From: Saprospiraceae bacterium | GTDB lineage: Bacteria; Bacteroidota; Bacteroidia; Chitinophagales; Saprospiraceae | Length of the DNA stretch: 64,000 bases | Reading direction: 5' to 3' | Assembly: GCA_028285545.1 (NCBI GenBank) | Contig: JANQPA010000060.1 | Location: 1-64,000 of the forward strand | Part shown: positions 25,119 to 34,217 of the stretch, piece by piece | How positions within the stretch are numbered: position 1 is the stretch's first letter | Layout of the letters: every line of letters begins with the position of its first letter | Made by a program: the position numbers and the translations under genes | Notes under the pieces: generated by a model | Databases searched by the model: none | Seen by the model: the letters and a program-made list of their open reading frames with translations, nothing else | Told to the model about the DNA's origin: nothing

Positions 25119-27467
25119 TCATTCTTCAAATAAATTTCTGAATTCCTCATTAACCAAAAAGTCAGTATCTCTTGTTATTAAAAACATTGAGGTCCCCATG
25201 TCTTCTAAAATATTAGGATAAAGACCTTGCCTTACTTCCAATAGTGGTTCATTTAAATTATCTATTAATTGGTAAACATGCCTGTTTTCTATTCTTTTTT
25301 GAAAGAAATACAGTTTTGAATTTAGTTTTCCAGCATGTGCATTTTCATCAATAATAAAGGGATGTAAATTAAGATAGGGCTCCACTTCAGCCTCATTTTT
25401 AAATAATACCACGCTATTATTGGCACAAAAATTTTCAGATACAATTGTGTCGTCTAATACCCCAAATGAAGCGGTAAGCCTATTTTGTACCACTACATTA
25501 TGCTGAAATCTGGGAGAAGAAAACCTATTAGCTAGTACTTCTATAGTCTTTACACTTACCAACGGATATTTTACGATAAACCCTAAATGCTGCAAAAATA
25601 CAGCAAGCTGCTGCTCTGTCTGATAACAGAAACTTTCTACTTCGAAATCTGGAATGCCATTTTGCTCAAACTCCCTTTCCATTGCTTCTAAAAACAAACA
25701 GGCTTCTCTAAAGTGAGCTCCTCTTTTTAAATGATCATTTAGCTCCTGTAATTCCTGTATGAAAAGAACTGTATCCTGGTCTTTGAAAATATTTAATAAA
25801 GAAGTGAAAACGGTGAATTTATTATAATCTTCAGTTTTATTAAAAAAGGACAGAATCAAGGATATTTCAGGCTGATTTAATTCAAACTCTTCTTTCTTTT
25901 CTCTGAGAAGCCTTAATTCTGATAGTAAAATAGAGTTTAAATATTGAATTGTAATTTGATAAATACGAAGTGCGCTTTGAATTCTTTGCCTACTGATGGT
26001 ATCATTAAGAAACCATTTGCGCAAATACCCAGCAATTGGACTAGGGAATGCGTCGATCACCGCAACCCTTAAATCTCTCATCCTAGGATTTCTTCCTTCA
26101 CTTTGCCTGGCTTCTTCAAAGATGTTTTTTATGGATACATTATAATCACTAATTGCCTGAGCAATTGATTCGATTAAATCTTGATTTGTAAGCTGTTGGG
26201 GTGCATAACGATATGAGGCCTCTCTTTGGATTAGAGTGGAGGAAGATTCTTCTTCAGGTAAAACAAAGCCTTTTGAATCCAAATATTTTAATAATGCAGG
26301 TACTCCCTCTGATGCACTTAAAATTATCTGCTCATCTTCAATTGGATTTCCACTTAACAATAAGGAAGATATCTGACGCCCCTTTTGTAAAATTTCATTA
26401 GAAATATTTTTTATCCGGTTATTTTTTAAAGACAAGACTTGCAAAGCAGGGTGGGGCAAAATTTGAGGAATGTCCGTTAATAAATTGTCGTCAACATACA
26501 GCTCTCTTAAATTAGGAAGACGGGTAAGAAAAGCGGGTATGTTTTCTAAATTATTATTCTGAAGCTTTAAAACCTCCAAGCTATCCAATATTTCTAATTC
26601 CTGAGGAATTTCTGATAAGTCTTTTCCACTTAGATCAAGTTCTGTGGAAGCTGATTTTCTGGCTTCCTCGATAATTTGTTCAACAGAAAGAGCAGCGATT
26701 GGGCCTAATTCAGATAAGACCGAATCTGAAACTTTCACCTTTAATCCATCCTTTTCATAAACTGATTCTTTCTTGAGATAGGGTTTAATCCTATTCAATA
26801 GATCCATGGCTTTCTCTCGCTCGCCGTATTGAAATTCTTTTAGGCCTTTGACCAATGTCACTGCAATTTGAAGAGAAGAATCCTGTATTTCATCTCCTTC
26901 TTCTTCTTTCTCTTCGCCCGTCCATTCTTCCGCGCCCGTCCATGTTAAATGCCGCTTTAATGCTCGGTCGTATTCCTTTTTTTCACTTGAAGCATTAAGA
27001 ATATGAATGAGCTTTTGTGCTGCTACCTGAGGATTGAGTTCCGATTCAGCCAAAAAGCGCTGAGCTTCCTCAAAGATTTTGGATGGAATCTGACTTGGGT
27101 TTAAATCCAGGTAAACCAGTAGGAAACGAGCCAGGCGTTTCACTCTTTGAGGTCCAAATTGAGTTCTTAATTGATCCAATAACACCAATCGAATTGGACG
27201 AGGAATTTCATACAGGTCGGTCTCGATTTTACGTACAAGTGGAGATGCCAACAGATCCGCAACGGCATAAAGTGGGATATTTAGCTCCCGTCCTTCGGCA
27301 TCTGTTTTGAAGTTAAGCCATATTTTAAATAAAAGGTCAGAGGTCAAAGCTACTGGAAAAGCAGCATGATAGGCCAGCCAATAGAAATATTCCTTTTCAT
27401 AGTGTTGGTCGAAAGCAGCAATCCGATTTCGATATTTGATGTCGAGATGTTCGGTAGCAATCATCAT
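25119..27467 (-). CDS. LRR protein with vWA-MoxR-system N-terminal domain and shared C-terminal module
   Basis: A 782-residue cytoplasmic protein in three parts. Residues about 28-160 carry the segment YWLAYHAAFPVALTSDLLFK and NIPLYAVADLLASPLVRK, which I recognise from proteins encoded beside MoxR and vWA genes, especially in cyanobacteria. Residues about 265-375 are leucine-rich repeats, starting IEEARKSASTELDLSGKDLS and running through four to five units. Residues about 428-782 match the C-terminal module of the next gene (AVIDAFPSPIAGYLRK; LNLHPFIIDENA). It overlaps the vWA gene by 4 bases. The LRRs could sense a ligand or partner; no enzymatic motif is visible. Confidence 0.82.
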   Translation of the reverse strand: MMIATEHLDIKYRNRIAAFDQHYEKEYFYWLAYHAAFPVALTSDLLFKIWLNFKTDAEGRELNIPLYAVADLLASPLVRKIETDLYEIPRPIRLVLLDQLRTQFGPQRVKRLARFLLVYLDLNPSQIPSKIFEEAQRFLAESELNPQVAAQKLIHILNASSEKKEYDRALKRHLTWTGAEEWTGEEKEEEGDEIQDSSLQIAVTLVKGLKEFQYGEREKAMDLLNRIKPYLKKESVYEKDGLKVKVSDSVLSELGPIAALSVEQIIEEARKSASTELDLSGKDLSEIPQELEILDSLEVLKLQNNNLENIPAFLTRLPNLRELYVDDNLLTDIPQILPHPALQVLSLKNNRIKNISNEILQKGRQISSLLLSGNPIEDEQIILSASEGVPALLKYLDSKGFVLPEEESSSTLIQREASYRYAPQQLTNQDLIESIAQAISDYNVSIKNIFEEARQSEGRNPRMRDLRVAVIDAFPSPIAGYLRKWFLNDTISRQRIQSALRIYQITIQYLNSILLSELRLLREKKEEFELNQPEISLILSFFNKTEDYNKFTVFTSLLNIFKDQDTVLFIQELQELNDHLKRGAHFREACLFLEAMEREFEQNGIPDFEVESFCYQTEQQLAVFLQHLGFIVKYPLVSVKTIEVLANRFSSPRFQHNVVVQNRLTASFGVLDDTIVSENFCANNSVVLFKNEAEVEPYLNLHPFIIDENAHAGKLNSKLYFFQKRIENRHVYQLIDNLNEPLLEVRQGLYPNILEDMGTSMFLITRDTDFLVNEEFRNLFEE

Positions 27468-28711
27468 TTGTGTAATAGATTTACTGCTTTTTTTAATCCA
27501 ATTTCATCAAAAGTGACCATCTCGACACCAAAAGAAATGAATTCTGCTGAAGTGCCTGTCCATCTTTCATTTGGCAAAGGATTAATCCAAATTACTTTCG
27601 TGAATTGAGTTTTTACCTTTGATAAAAAATCCAGATTCCATTTGATATAATTTGGATCTGTTTGATGATTTAATGCCCCAGCATGGCTAAAGATGATCAA
27701 AAAGGAAGCATAGCCTTTTTTTATTTTTAATTCATTTGTTGGGACGCTTGTAGTATGAAATTCATCCGAGAACAAGCTAAAAATCAGATCCCCACCTGTA
27801 GACTGAGTAAAACTTGGATGGTCCTGATAATAGTGCCGCTCAACATGGTTATTTCCATGACTGTACCGGAATATATGATAAAGATATTTACTCCAATTTT
27901 TAAAAGGCTCCATTAAGCCTCGATGATCATTCAGCAAAAAAATATGGTTTTTTAAGACCTTTTTCATTGCATATCTAGGCTTCAGGAAAAATCCTTCTTT
28001 AGCGATACTACGGGCTGTTTGTTTTACATCTATAGTGTTAGTTTCTTCTCTGTCCGCATAATTTTTTAACTGCTGCAAAATATTTACTGCTCGTCTTGGG
28101 GCGACCGGAAGGTGCTTTTCATATGAAAATAAAAAAGGCGTATTCAGGATGGATTCTTCCTCATTAGATTTGGCTTTTACTTTCCGCGTACCTTGACCAA
28201 AGGTTAAAAACAACTCTGAAGTCTTTTCTTCCTCCTGTTTTTTAATTTCTTTTTCTTTAGACTCCACCTCCGCTGTTTTGTCGATGGGAGGACTGGTGGT
28301 AGTTGGGGATTCTTTTAGATTATCTTGGCTTGAAGATTGGTCAGAAGAAGTGGAGGGATTCATGGAAGAATAGGAAGGTGTTTCACTTTCCCGATCACTA
28401 GTCTCTTCTCTGGTGAGCAACTCTTCCCTTTTTTGGATGGTCCAATACTTTTCTAATTGCTGAAAAGAATCGTTAAAAAATTGCTCAAATAAGTCTTTAT
28501 ATTTTTCATTGCTCAACCATAGGGTTTTGCACAAAAAATGCAATTCACTTTTATATTCATCAAGAGAGAGTCCCTCTTTTTTCCATAATCCCTGGGAAAA
28601 GGCAAACAAAAATTGCTGATATTGCTGGAAGTCGAGCTCAATACCTGCTTCGGTGCGCAGGCGATGGAAAAGATCAAAAAAAATGAGAGCAGGCCTTCCT
28701 TCCATAATCAT
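27464..28711 (-). CDS. von Willebrand factor A-type protein of a MoxR-vWA system, degenerate metal site
   Basis: A 415-residue protein. The N terminus (LIFFDLFHRLRTEAGIELDF) is the helical lead-in of CoxE/SAV_2336-type vWA proteins, residues about 95-185 are a low-complexity Ser/Glu/Lys linker, and the vWA fold occupies about 250-412. The family line VIWINPLPNERWTGTSAEFI is present. The metal-ion site looks broken: the usual D-x-x-G-S-M-x-PF reads DHRGLMEPF (262-270), with Leu for Ser, and the usual SDAGA reads SHAGA. It starts inside the MoxR stop (28708-28711). It probably partners the AAA+ ATPase. Confidence 0.83.
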   Translation of the reverse strand: MIMEGRPALIFFDLFHRLRTEAGIELDFQQYQQFLFAFSQGLWKKEGLSLDEYKSELHFLCKTLWLSNEKYKDLFEQFFNDSFQQLEKYWTIQKREELLTREETSDRESETPSYSSMNPSTSSDQSSSQDNLKESPTTTSPPIDKTAEVESKEKEIKKQEEEKTSELFLTFGQGTRKVKAKSNEEESILNTPFLFSYEKHLPVAPRRAVNILQQLKNYADREETNTIDVKQTARSIAKEGFFLKPRYAMKKVLKNHIFLLNDHRGLMEPFKNWSKYLYHIFRYSHGNNHVERHYYQDHPSFTQSTGGDLIFSLFSDEFHTTSVPTNELKIKKGYASFLIIFSHAGALNHQTDPNYIKWNLDFLSKVKTQFTKVIWINPLPNERWTGTSAEFISFGVEMVTFDEIGLKKAVNLLHK

Positions 28712-29754
28712 TTATTGGTTTGAGCCTGATAATCTGTTAGTGTCTTCAGCAAAACTTCTGGATAAAGCAGTTGATCTGATTTAAGGCGATACTTCTCAAC
28801 TTCCTCATCACTATCTTCTGATTTTTTAGCCATGTACTTTTCAACAGACAATTGATCCGTTAAATAATAAAAATGAATGACCTGCAACCAGTCAATCAAC
28901 TCACTAGTAGATGGGCGTTTATCAGTGTTGGGATTTGCTTTCATTTCAGAAAATAAACGTCTGAATTTTTTGACAATATCCTCTACCAAAGATTCAGGAA
29001 GTCCTTTTCCTTCTAATTCAGTTAATTGATTTGCTTTAGATTTCGCAATTTTTATCAGTTGCTCCTCACCTGGGAATTCAATATAATGGAAGACGCATCT
29101 TCTGAGAAAGGCATTGGGTAATTCCTTTTCATCATTACTGGTGATAATGATAATTGGGGGATGTTCTGTTACGATTTCTTCATTGGTTTCTTCAATAAAG
29201 AACCTCATTTGATCCAATTCCAGCAAAAGGTCATTGGGGAAATCGATATCAGCTTTATCAATTTCATCTATCAAAAGAATGCTCGGTTTTTCCGCTGTTG
29301 AGCTAATAAAAGCTTTTCCTAGGGGTCCGAAAGACCGATAGTTTATATTATCTAATTGGCTATCCTCATTTTTTAGAATTTGAAAATCTCTGAGTCTTTT
29401 TAGGTGATCGAAATGATAAAGCCCATCAGAAGCCTTAGTTGTAGATTTAATGTACCATTCGAAATAATGATTCCGATAATCTTTTTCATAAAGCTCAAAG
29501 GCAAGGGCTTGTGCCAATCGAGTTTTTCCACATCCAGGCTCTCCCCTTAAAAGCAAAGGCCTTTTTAAGAGTCTTGCATACTCGATGGCTTTTATTAGTC
29601 CCTGGCTTGGAAAATAGGGAGGAATATCTTCTTTTAGCCTACGCTTTTTCTTTTGAGTGTTTCCCTCAAAATCTTTGATCTCATAGGTATGATCTTTAAC
29701 CATTTCAGTCAATTTCTCTCCTACATACCTGGTATAATTTTCTCTTGGCATCAT
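28708..29754 (-). CDS. MoxR-type AAA+ ATPase
   Basis: A 348-residue AAA+ ATPase that would remodel or load partner proteins using ATP. Walker A is GEPGCGKT (71-78), Walker B LLIDEIDKAD (160-169), sensor 1 IITSND (203-208) and the arginine finger lies in FLRRCVFHYIEFP (216-228). The segment KSTTKASDGLYHFDHLKRLR (103-122) is typical of MoxR proteins paired with vWA proteins. It overlaps the upstream CHAT gene (29751-29754) and the downstream vWA gene (28708-28711) by 4 bases each. All catalytic residues appear intact, so it is probably the energy-using core of the cluster. Confidence 0.92.
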   Translation of the reverse strand: MMPRENYTRYVGEKLTEMVKDHTYEIKDFEGNTQKKKRRLKEDIPPYFPSQGLIKAIEYARLLKRPLLLRGEPGCGKTRLAQALAFELYEKDYRNHYFEWYIKSTTKASDGLYHFDHLKRLRDFQILKNEDSQLDNINYRSFGPLGKAFISSTAEKPSILLIDEIDKADIDFPNDLLLELDQMRFFIEETNEEIVTEHPPIIIITSNDEKELPNAFLRRCVFHYIEFPGEEQLIKIAKSKANQLTELEGKGLPESLVEDIVKKFRRLFSEMKANPNTDKRPSTSELIDWLQVIHFYYLTDQLSVEKYMAKKSEDSDEEVEKYRLKSDQLLYPEVLLKTLTDYQAQTNK

Positions 29755-31754
29755 ATTAAATCTAATATTTTAACAGCAATATGGGGGTGCTTAAGTATTT
29801 CACAAATATTATGAATAGCATTTTCAACATCATCAGGAGTGATTCTTTCTCCATGAGTACCGACCAATTCCTGAAAACTCTGTTCCTTGATTTTTTGTAG
29901 CCGGTCAATGTGCCAAGCATTCAGATCCGTATAACTAAGTGGCTGAATTGGATCCATGATGGCTACCTTATATTTTTGATCAGGCTGTGCAAACTTTTGT
30001 TGTTGAAAATTAAATTCTTTTGAATAGTTTTCATTAAGTGCAAAAATGAAGAGTCGATTTTCAGGAACAGAATTATTAGCTGGGTCAGAGAATTCGAGAA
30101 TATCTTTCCAAAAGGCCTGCAATATTTTAGTGTTTTTTTGAAAATCATCGGAATCATTGGTTCCGATATTTTTAAAAACCAATAAGATGTCCTCTTCCTC
30201 CAGTTTAAAATACATCCTCTGCCAAACCTTTTTCTTTTCATATTCCTTTCCAAAAAGAGTAGTGGATATCTTAGTCCAAAGATCATTGACATCATTAATT
30301 TCCAAGACTTCTGATTCGGAACTAAAATAGATGGGGTCTGAAAAAGAAGAACTTATTTTAGGATTAGGTACTAATTTCAGTCTTTTCGCCAGCAAGGAAA
30401 TGGCACAACGAGGCCCTCCTTCTAAAAAGATTAGATTGTATTTAAATTTTTCTGAGCCTGGCCCATGTATATTAATGTAGCCTTTTCTTTGTAGGTCAAA
30501 ATTGATTTGTTCTAATTCTGTTTTTAGGAGTGTGGGGAATGAATTTAGTTCCGTGATCAAATCTTCATTAATAATGGTCTTGAATATTATTTCTTTACTC
30601 ATTCCATAAGAGGCACCTTTTTCAAGGCTAGGAATGACTTTTTTTAAGGCAGAAGGGAATTCACAGTCTGCTTTTAAGCCATATTCAGATTCTAAAAAAC
30701 CTTTAGCCTCTGTATTGTCTTCTGTTATGTTAATAAAGAATTTTTTACAAGCCGCATTAATGCAATAATCTTTAAGATATTCTATTTCCCTCCATTGAGC
30801 TTTTAATTCTGATCCATTATTAAAAAATAAAAAGACATTTGCAGCTTCACATTCCTGTTTTAAATTTTCAGGGTCCAAATACTGATTTCCCTTGTCAATA
30901 TCCCAAATACCATTAACCAGTATCTCCTTGTCATTGATCTTTTTGCCAATAAGAATTTGCTTAAACAGTTGATAGTTTTCAATCTGAGAAGCTGAATAAA
31001 TACAAAATATCCGGAATTCTTGAGATTCTTTTTGTGAAGAACTTAGGACCAGGTTTTTTAATGACACCAAACGCCATTCTTCCAAAAAGGACTCATCCTG
31101 ATCTTTAAAAGACAATTTGTATTGCTCTGATTCTTCTCCATCTGCTGAGCTTTCATTTCCTGAAAAAATCATTAGAGATCTGTCAGCATCTAGCGCATAT
31201 TCTTTTGACTGGACCTCTATTTTCATAGAACTCAAAGCATGCTGGAAAGCTTGAATGATGGATTTGCTATCTGAAGAGAGCAGTGCATTATAAAAGTTTG
31301 TGGCAAAATCAACTGCCTTACTGTCTTTAATAGCGCTGGTAGTCTCAATTACCGCTTTAATTTTTTTACTTTTTTTTAGAATTTGTTCTCCTAAAAAATG
31401 CGAATGGCAGCTGTTTAAAAAAACGATTTCAATATTGGATTGGGCGGCAAGTAACTCGGCGAAAACTTTTATGTCAACTTCCTCCTCATTTTTAATTCCT
31501 TCCAGAACTATGTTTTCTTTATTCGAATGGCCGGCAAAATGAAATAAATTAACGGGTTGATCTTTGAAGGAAGCTAATCGACCCGTAATTCGTTTGAGAG
31601 AACCTCGGTGAATCTCGTCAAAACTAAGTAATCCTTTTTCCTTTGCAGGCTTCAAAATATCATAAATGCTGTCAATCTCCGTGTTGACACCATCAATATC
31701 TTGATTAGGGTTTGAGCTGCAAAGCACAATTACTTTAGGTTTCGTCATTGACAA
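29751..31754 (-). CDS. CHAT-domain protease with TIR-like and degenerate P-loop-like regions
   Basis: A 667-residue protein and the first gene of the cluster. The N-terminal CHAT domain (about 1-200) has both catalytic motifs: FHFAGHS with H76 and VFLNSCHS with C116, as in caspase-like proteases. Residues about 248-345 may be a TIR-like fold (FRIFCIYSASQIENYQLFKQ, then ANVFLFFNNGSE and KAQWREIEYLK); this is a weak call. Residues about 436-665 begin LIFLEGGPRCAISLL, a P-loop-like turn without the Walker Lys, followed by a DILLVFKN strand and RLFIFALNEN, reminiscent of an inactive STAND module. The downstream MoxR gene overlaps by 4 bases. Confidence 0.8.
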   Translation of the reverse strand: MSMTKPKVIVLCSSNPNQDIDGVNTEIDSIYDILKPAKEKGLLSFDEIHRGSLKRITGRLASFKDQPVNLFHFAGHSNKENIVLEGIKNEEEVDIKVFAELLAAQSNIEIVFLNSCHSHFLGEQILKKSKKIKAVIETTSAIKDSKAVDFATNFYNALLSSDSKSIIQAFQHALSSMKIEVQSKEYALDADRSLMIFSGNESSADGEESEQYKLSFKDQDESFLEEWRLVSLKNLVLSSSQKESQEFRIFCIYSASQIENYQLFKQILIGKKINDKEILVNGIWDIDKGNQYLDPENLKQECEAANVFLFFNNGSELKAQWREIEYLKDYCINAACKKFFINITEDNTEAKGFLESEYGLKADCEFPSALKKVIPSLEKGASYGMSKEIIFKTIINEDLITELNSFPTLLKTELEQINFDLQRKGYINIHGPGSEKFKYNLIFLEGGPRCAISLLAKRLKLVPNPKISSSFSDPIYFSSESEVLEINDVNDLWTKISTTLFGKEYEKKKVWQRMYFKLEEEDILLVFKNIGTNDSDDFQKNTKILQAFWKDILEFSDPANNSVPENRLFIFALNENYSKEFNFQQQKFAQPDQKYKVAIMDPIQPLSYTDLNAWHIDRLQKIKEQSFQELVGTHGERITPDDVENAIHNICEILKHPHIAVKILDLI

Positions 31755-31952
31755 GGGTTGTTAGCCTAAGGCAATAAATTTAATAAAATATATCGTATAA
31801 AGGTATGATAACCTATAAATTGTAATGTTCTAAAATTCAATATTCCCAACAAGTCCAAAGGCAATATCTTAGGTTGGAATCATACATCAGAACCCTACCA
31901 AATTGTAACCTGTATTATCAATTAATCTGTCTAACAAAAAATTTATTGACAG
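31755..31952. promoter_or_regulatory. Divergent promoter region of the six-gene cluster and the membrane AraC gene
   Basis: On the minus strand TACCTTTA (31798-31805) is a near-consensus -7 box, about 44 bases before the first cluster gene; no clear -33 is seen. The word AAGGCAATA occurs twice in direct orientation (31769-31777 and 31860-31868). For the plus-strand gene no convincing promoter is visible. Confidence 0.3.
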
Positions 31953-33062
31953 ATGAAAGATATATGGTTAATACTATATAGCATTGGCATAATGCAAGGT
32001 GTTTTTTTAATCATTTCATTATCGCTAATGAAAAAAAAACATTGGCTTTCCAGAAAACTGCTATTATTCCTTTTATTATGTCCTTTAACTTTATTGATCC
32101 AAGAGAGTATAAAAATTTTAATACCTGAAACTTTCCTTCATATTTTTAGGCTGGGAGAAACCATTCCTTTATTAATAGGCCCGCTTTTCTTATTATATAT
32201 TTTCTCTGTTTTTAATCCTAATTTTCAGCTTAAAAAAAAGCACCTGTTTCACTTTGTGCCATTTGCCTTCTTTTTCATCCTCTTTCTTCCTTTTTACCTA
32301 AAATCTGGCCAATATAAAAGTGAATACCTTAAAGAAATAAGCCACACTGGCACTCCCCTAACATCGCTTATTTTCAGTTGGTTTAAAGGAGCACACTCCT
32401 TCTTTTATCTTATACTAAGTTGGTTTTACATTTACAAACATCAGAAAAAAGCTGATGTCAAAAAGGTTAATTATTTCAATATCCTTTTAATTCAAAGATT
32501 GGTTACTTTTCAACTTATTACCGTTGTTGTAATCTATCTACTGGTGACCCTTGAGTTCTTAAACCCAACATTGAGTATTGAACCAGATCGAATTTCCGCC
32601 TTAATTTTCACTTTTTCATACTTTCTTTTTGCTTTTATCCTGGTGCTTTATCCAAAATCACTTACTCCAGATGACAAGCAGATTATTAAGCAAAATAAGT
32701 ACCGGAAATCACCTCTTAGTTGGGAAGACAAGCGCCTTATATTAAAAAACCTTGAAAAAGTTTTAAGTGAAGAAAAGCCCTATTTAAATCCAAAATTATC
32801 TTTAAATCAACTTGCTTCAATGATTAACACAAATTCAAATTTACTATCTCAGGTGATTAATGAATTATTGGGCAAGAATTTCTTTCAGCTAATTAATGAG
32901 TATCGAATTAATGAAATAAAAAACAACATAAATGATCCTAAAAAGACGCTATATGGCATTGCTTTAGATAGTGGTTTCAATAGCAAATCTGCTTTTAACC
33001 GCATTTTCAAAAATCATACAGGCCTTACCCCATCTCAATACAAAAAAAACCATAAAAAATAA
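31953..33062 (+). CDS. Membrane-bound AraC-family regulator
   Basis: The 369-residue protein has about seven hydrophobic helices in its first 240 residues (for example IMQGVFLIISLSLM, FVPFAFFFILFLPFYL, LIFTFSYFLFAFILVLY), followed by an AraC-type helix-turn-helix (about 265-368) with LSLNQLASMINTNSNLLSQV and the C-terminal signature ALDSGFNSKSAFNRIFKNHT. Such regulators are common in Bacteroidota and respond to unknown membrane or periplasmic signals. The esterase gene follows on the same strand 75 bases later and is the likely target. It is divergent from the six-gene cluster; a role in its control is possible but unsupported. Confidence 0.88.
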   Translation: MKDIWLILYSIGIMQGVFLIISLSLMKKKHWLSRKLLLFLLLCPLTLLIQESIKILIPETFLHIFRLGETIPLLIGPLFLLYIFSVFNPNFQLKKKHLFHFVPFAFFFILFLPFYLKSGQYKSEYLKEISHTGTPLTSLIFSWFKGAHSFFYLILSWFYIYKHQKKADVKKVNYFNILLIQRLVTFQLITVVVIYLLVTLEFLNPTLSIEPDRISALIFTFSYFLFAFILVLYPKSLTPDDKQIIKQNKYRKSPLSWEDKRLILKNLEKVLSEEKPYLNPKLSLNQLASMINTNSNLLSQVINELLGKNFFQLINEYRINEIKNNINDPKKTLYGIALDSGFNSKSAFNRIFKNHTGLTPSQYKKNHKK

Positions 33063-33137
33063 GTCCCACCCTACATTCAAGGTCGATTCTTGTACCAACT
33101 GATTGTTGATTTGTACTTATTTAAAAATGTCAATTCA

Positions 33138-34217
33138 ATGAAAACAAGAGTCATGAAAAACCTATTCATTTGTACATTCATCTTTTTTGTTTTTTCTATA
33201 AATGCCCAACAAGCGGGGCAATTAATTACCGTAAAACTTCACAGCAAACTTCTGGAACAAACAATTACAAAAGAATCTCCTGACAGAAATGTATCCATTT
33301 ATTTACCCCCAAGTTATTCGCTTAAAAAGGAAAAACATTATCCTGTCATATATCTTTTACATGGTTTTGCCGGTACCGACGATGATTGGGTTCAGTCTAA
33401 TAATAAAGGGCAAAAGTTTAGGACTATAAAAAGCATTATGGATCAAGGCATTAGGAATGGCAAATTTGGAGAAATGATCATCGTAATGCCTAATCAAAGA
33501 ACCAATGCCTTAGGTAGTTGGTACGCCAATTCGATGGTCACGGGCAAATGGGAAGACTTTACCATCAAAGAGCTTGTGAAATATATAGACTCCAACTACA
33601 GGACCCTTAAAGGTGCTCAGAGCAGAGGGATAGCGGGCCATTCCATGGGTGGTTACGGAGCTATTAGGCTAGGAATGGAAAACCCCGACATTTATAGTGT
33701 AGTATATGGGCTCAATCCAGCTTTTGTAGATTTTGTAGGAGATATTACGCTCGAAAACCCGGCATTCGATAGAATTACAGCAGCAAAATCTTTAAATGAG
33801 CTTATAGCCAATAGAGATGTTTGGGGTGTAGGATTCATAGCTATTGCTCAGGCATTTTCACCCAACCCAGACAATCCTCCCTTTTACGGAGATTTTCCAT
33901 ATGAAAAAAAGGATGGAAAATTGACAACTAAGAATCAGATTTATGAAAGCTGGAGAGAGGGATCACCTTCTCAAGTAGTGAAACGCTATTTAAGCATGCC
34001 TAATAAGTTAAAAGGAATAAAATTCGACAGTGGCATTTATGACGAATTTAAATTCATCGTTATTAACTCCAGATTACTTTCAGAGGAACTAACCCAAAAT
34101 GGAGTTGCCCATATTTTTGAAGAATACAATGGTGATCATAGAAACCGTTTGTGGGGTCCCCAGGGCAGACTTTATAGTGATGTATTTCCATATTTCTGGG
34201 AATTGCTTGAACACTAA
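33138..34217 (+). CDS. Secreted alpha/beta-hydrolase, esterase D/feruloyl esterase-like
   Basis: I place the start at 33138, where a signal peptide begins (MKTRVMKNLFICTFIFFVFS, cleaved near INAQ); 33153 is equally possible. The family opening ESPDRNVSIYLPPSYSLKKE and YPVIYLLHGFAGTDDDW leads to the nucleophile elbow GHSMGG (Ser at about residue 169), with a C-terminal Asp/His region ending EEYNGDHRNRLWG, whose His is likely catalytic. It belongs to the putative-esterase family that includes feruloyl esterases and enterochelin-esterase-like enzymes. The substrate is unknown. It is probably periplasmic or secreted. Confidence 0.87.
   Translation: MKTRVMKNLFICTFIFFVFSINAQQAGQLITVKLHSKLLEQTITKESPDRNVSIYLPPSYSLKKEKHYPVIYLLHGFAGTDDDWVQSNNKGQKFRTIKSIMDQGIRNGKFGEMIIVMPNQRTNALGSWYANSMVTGKWEDFTIKELVKYIDSNYRTLKGAQSRGIAGHSMGGYGAIRLGMENPDIYSVVYGLNPAFVDFVGDITLENPAFDRITAAKSLNELIANRDVWGVGFIAIAQAFSPNPDNPPFYGDFPYEKKDGKLTTKNQIYESWREGSPSQVVKRYLSMPNKLKGIKFDSGIYDEFKFIVINSRLLSEELTQNGVAHIFEEYNGDHRNRLWGPQGRLYSDVFPYFWELLEH

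Noticed and set aside
27464-28711. Gasdermin- or toxin-like effector within the conflict cluster.
   Set aside because: No protein in the cluster shows a pore-forming or nuclease motif; only the STAND protein has a membrane helix.
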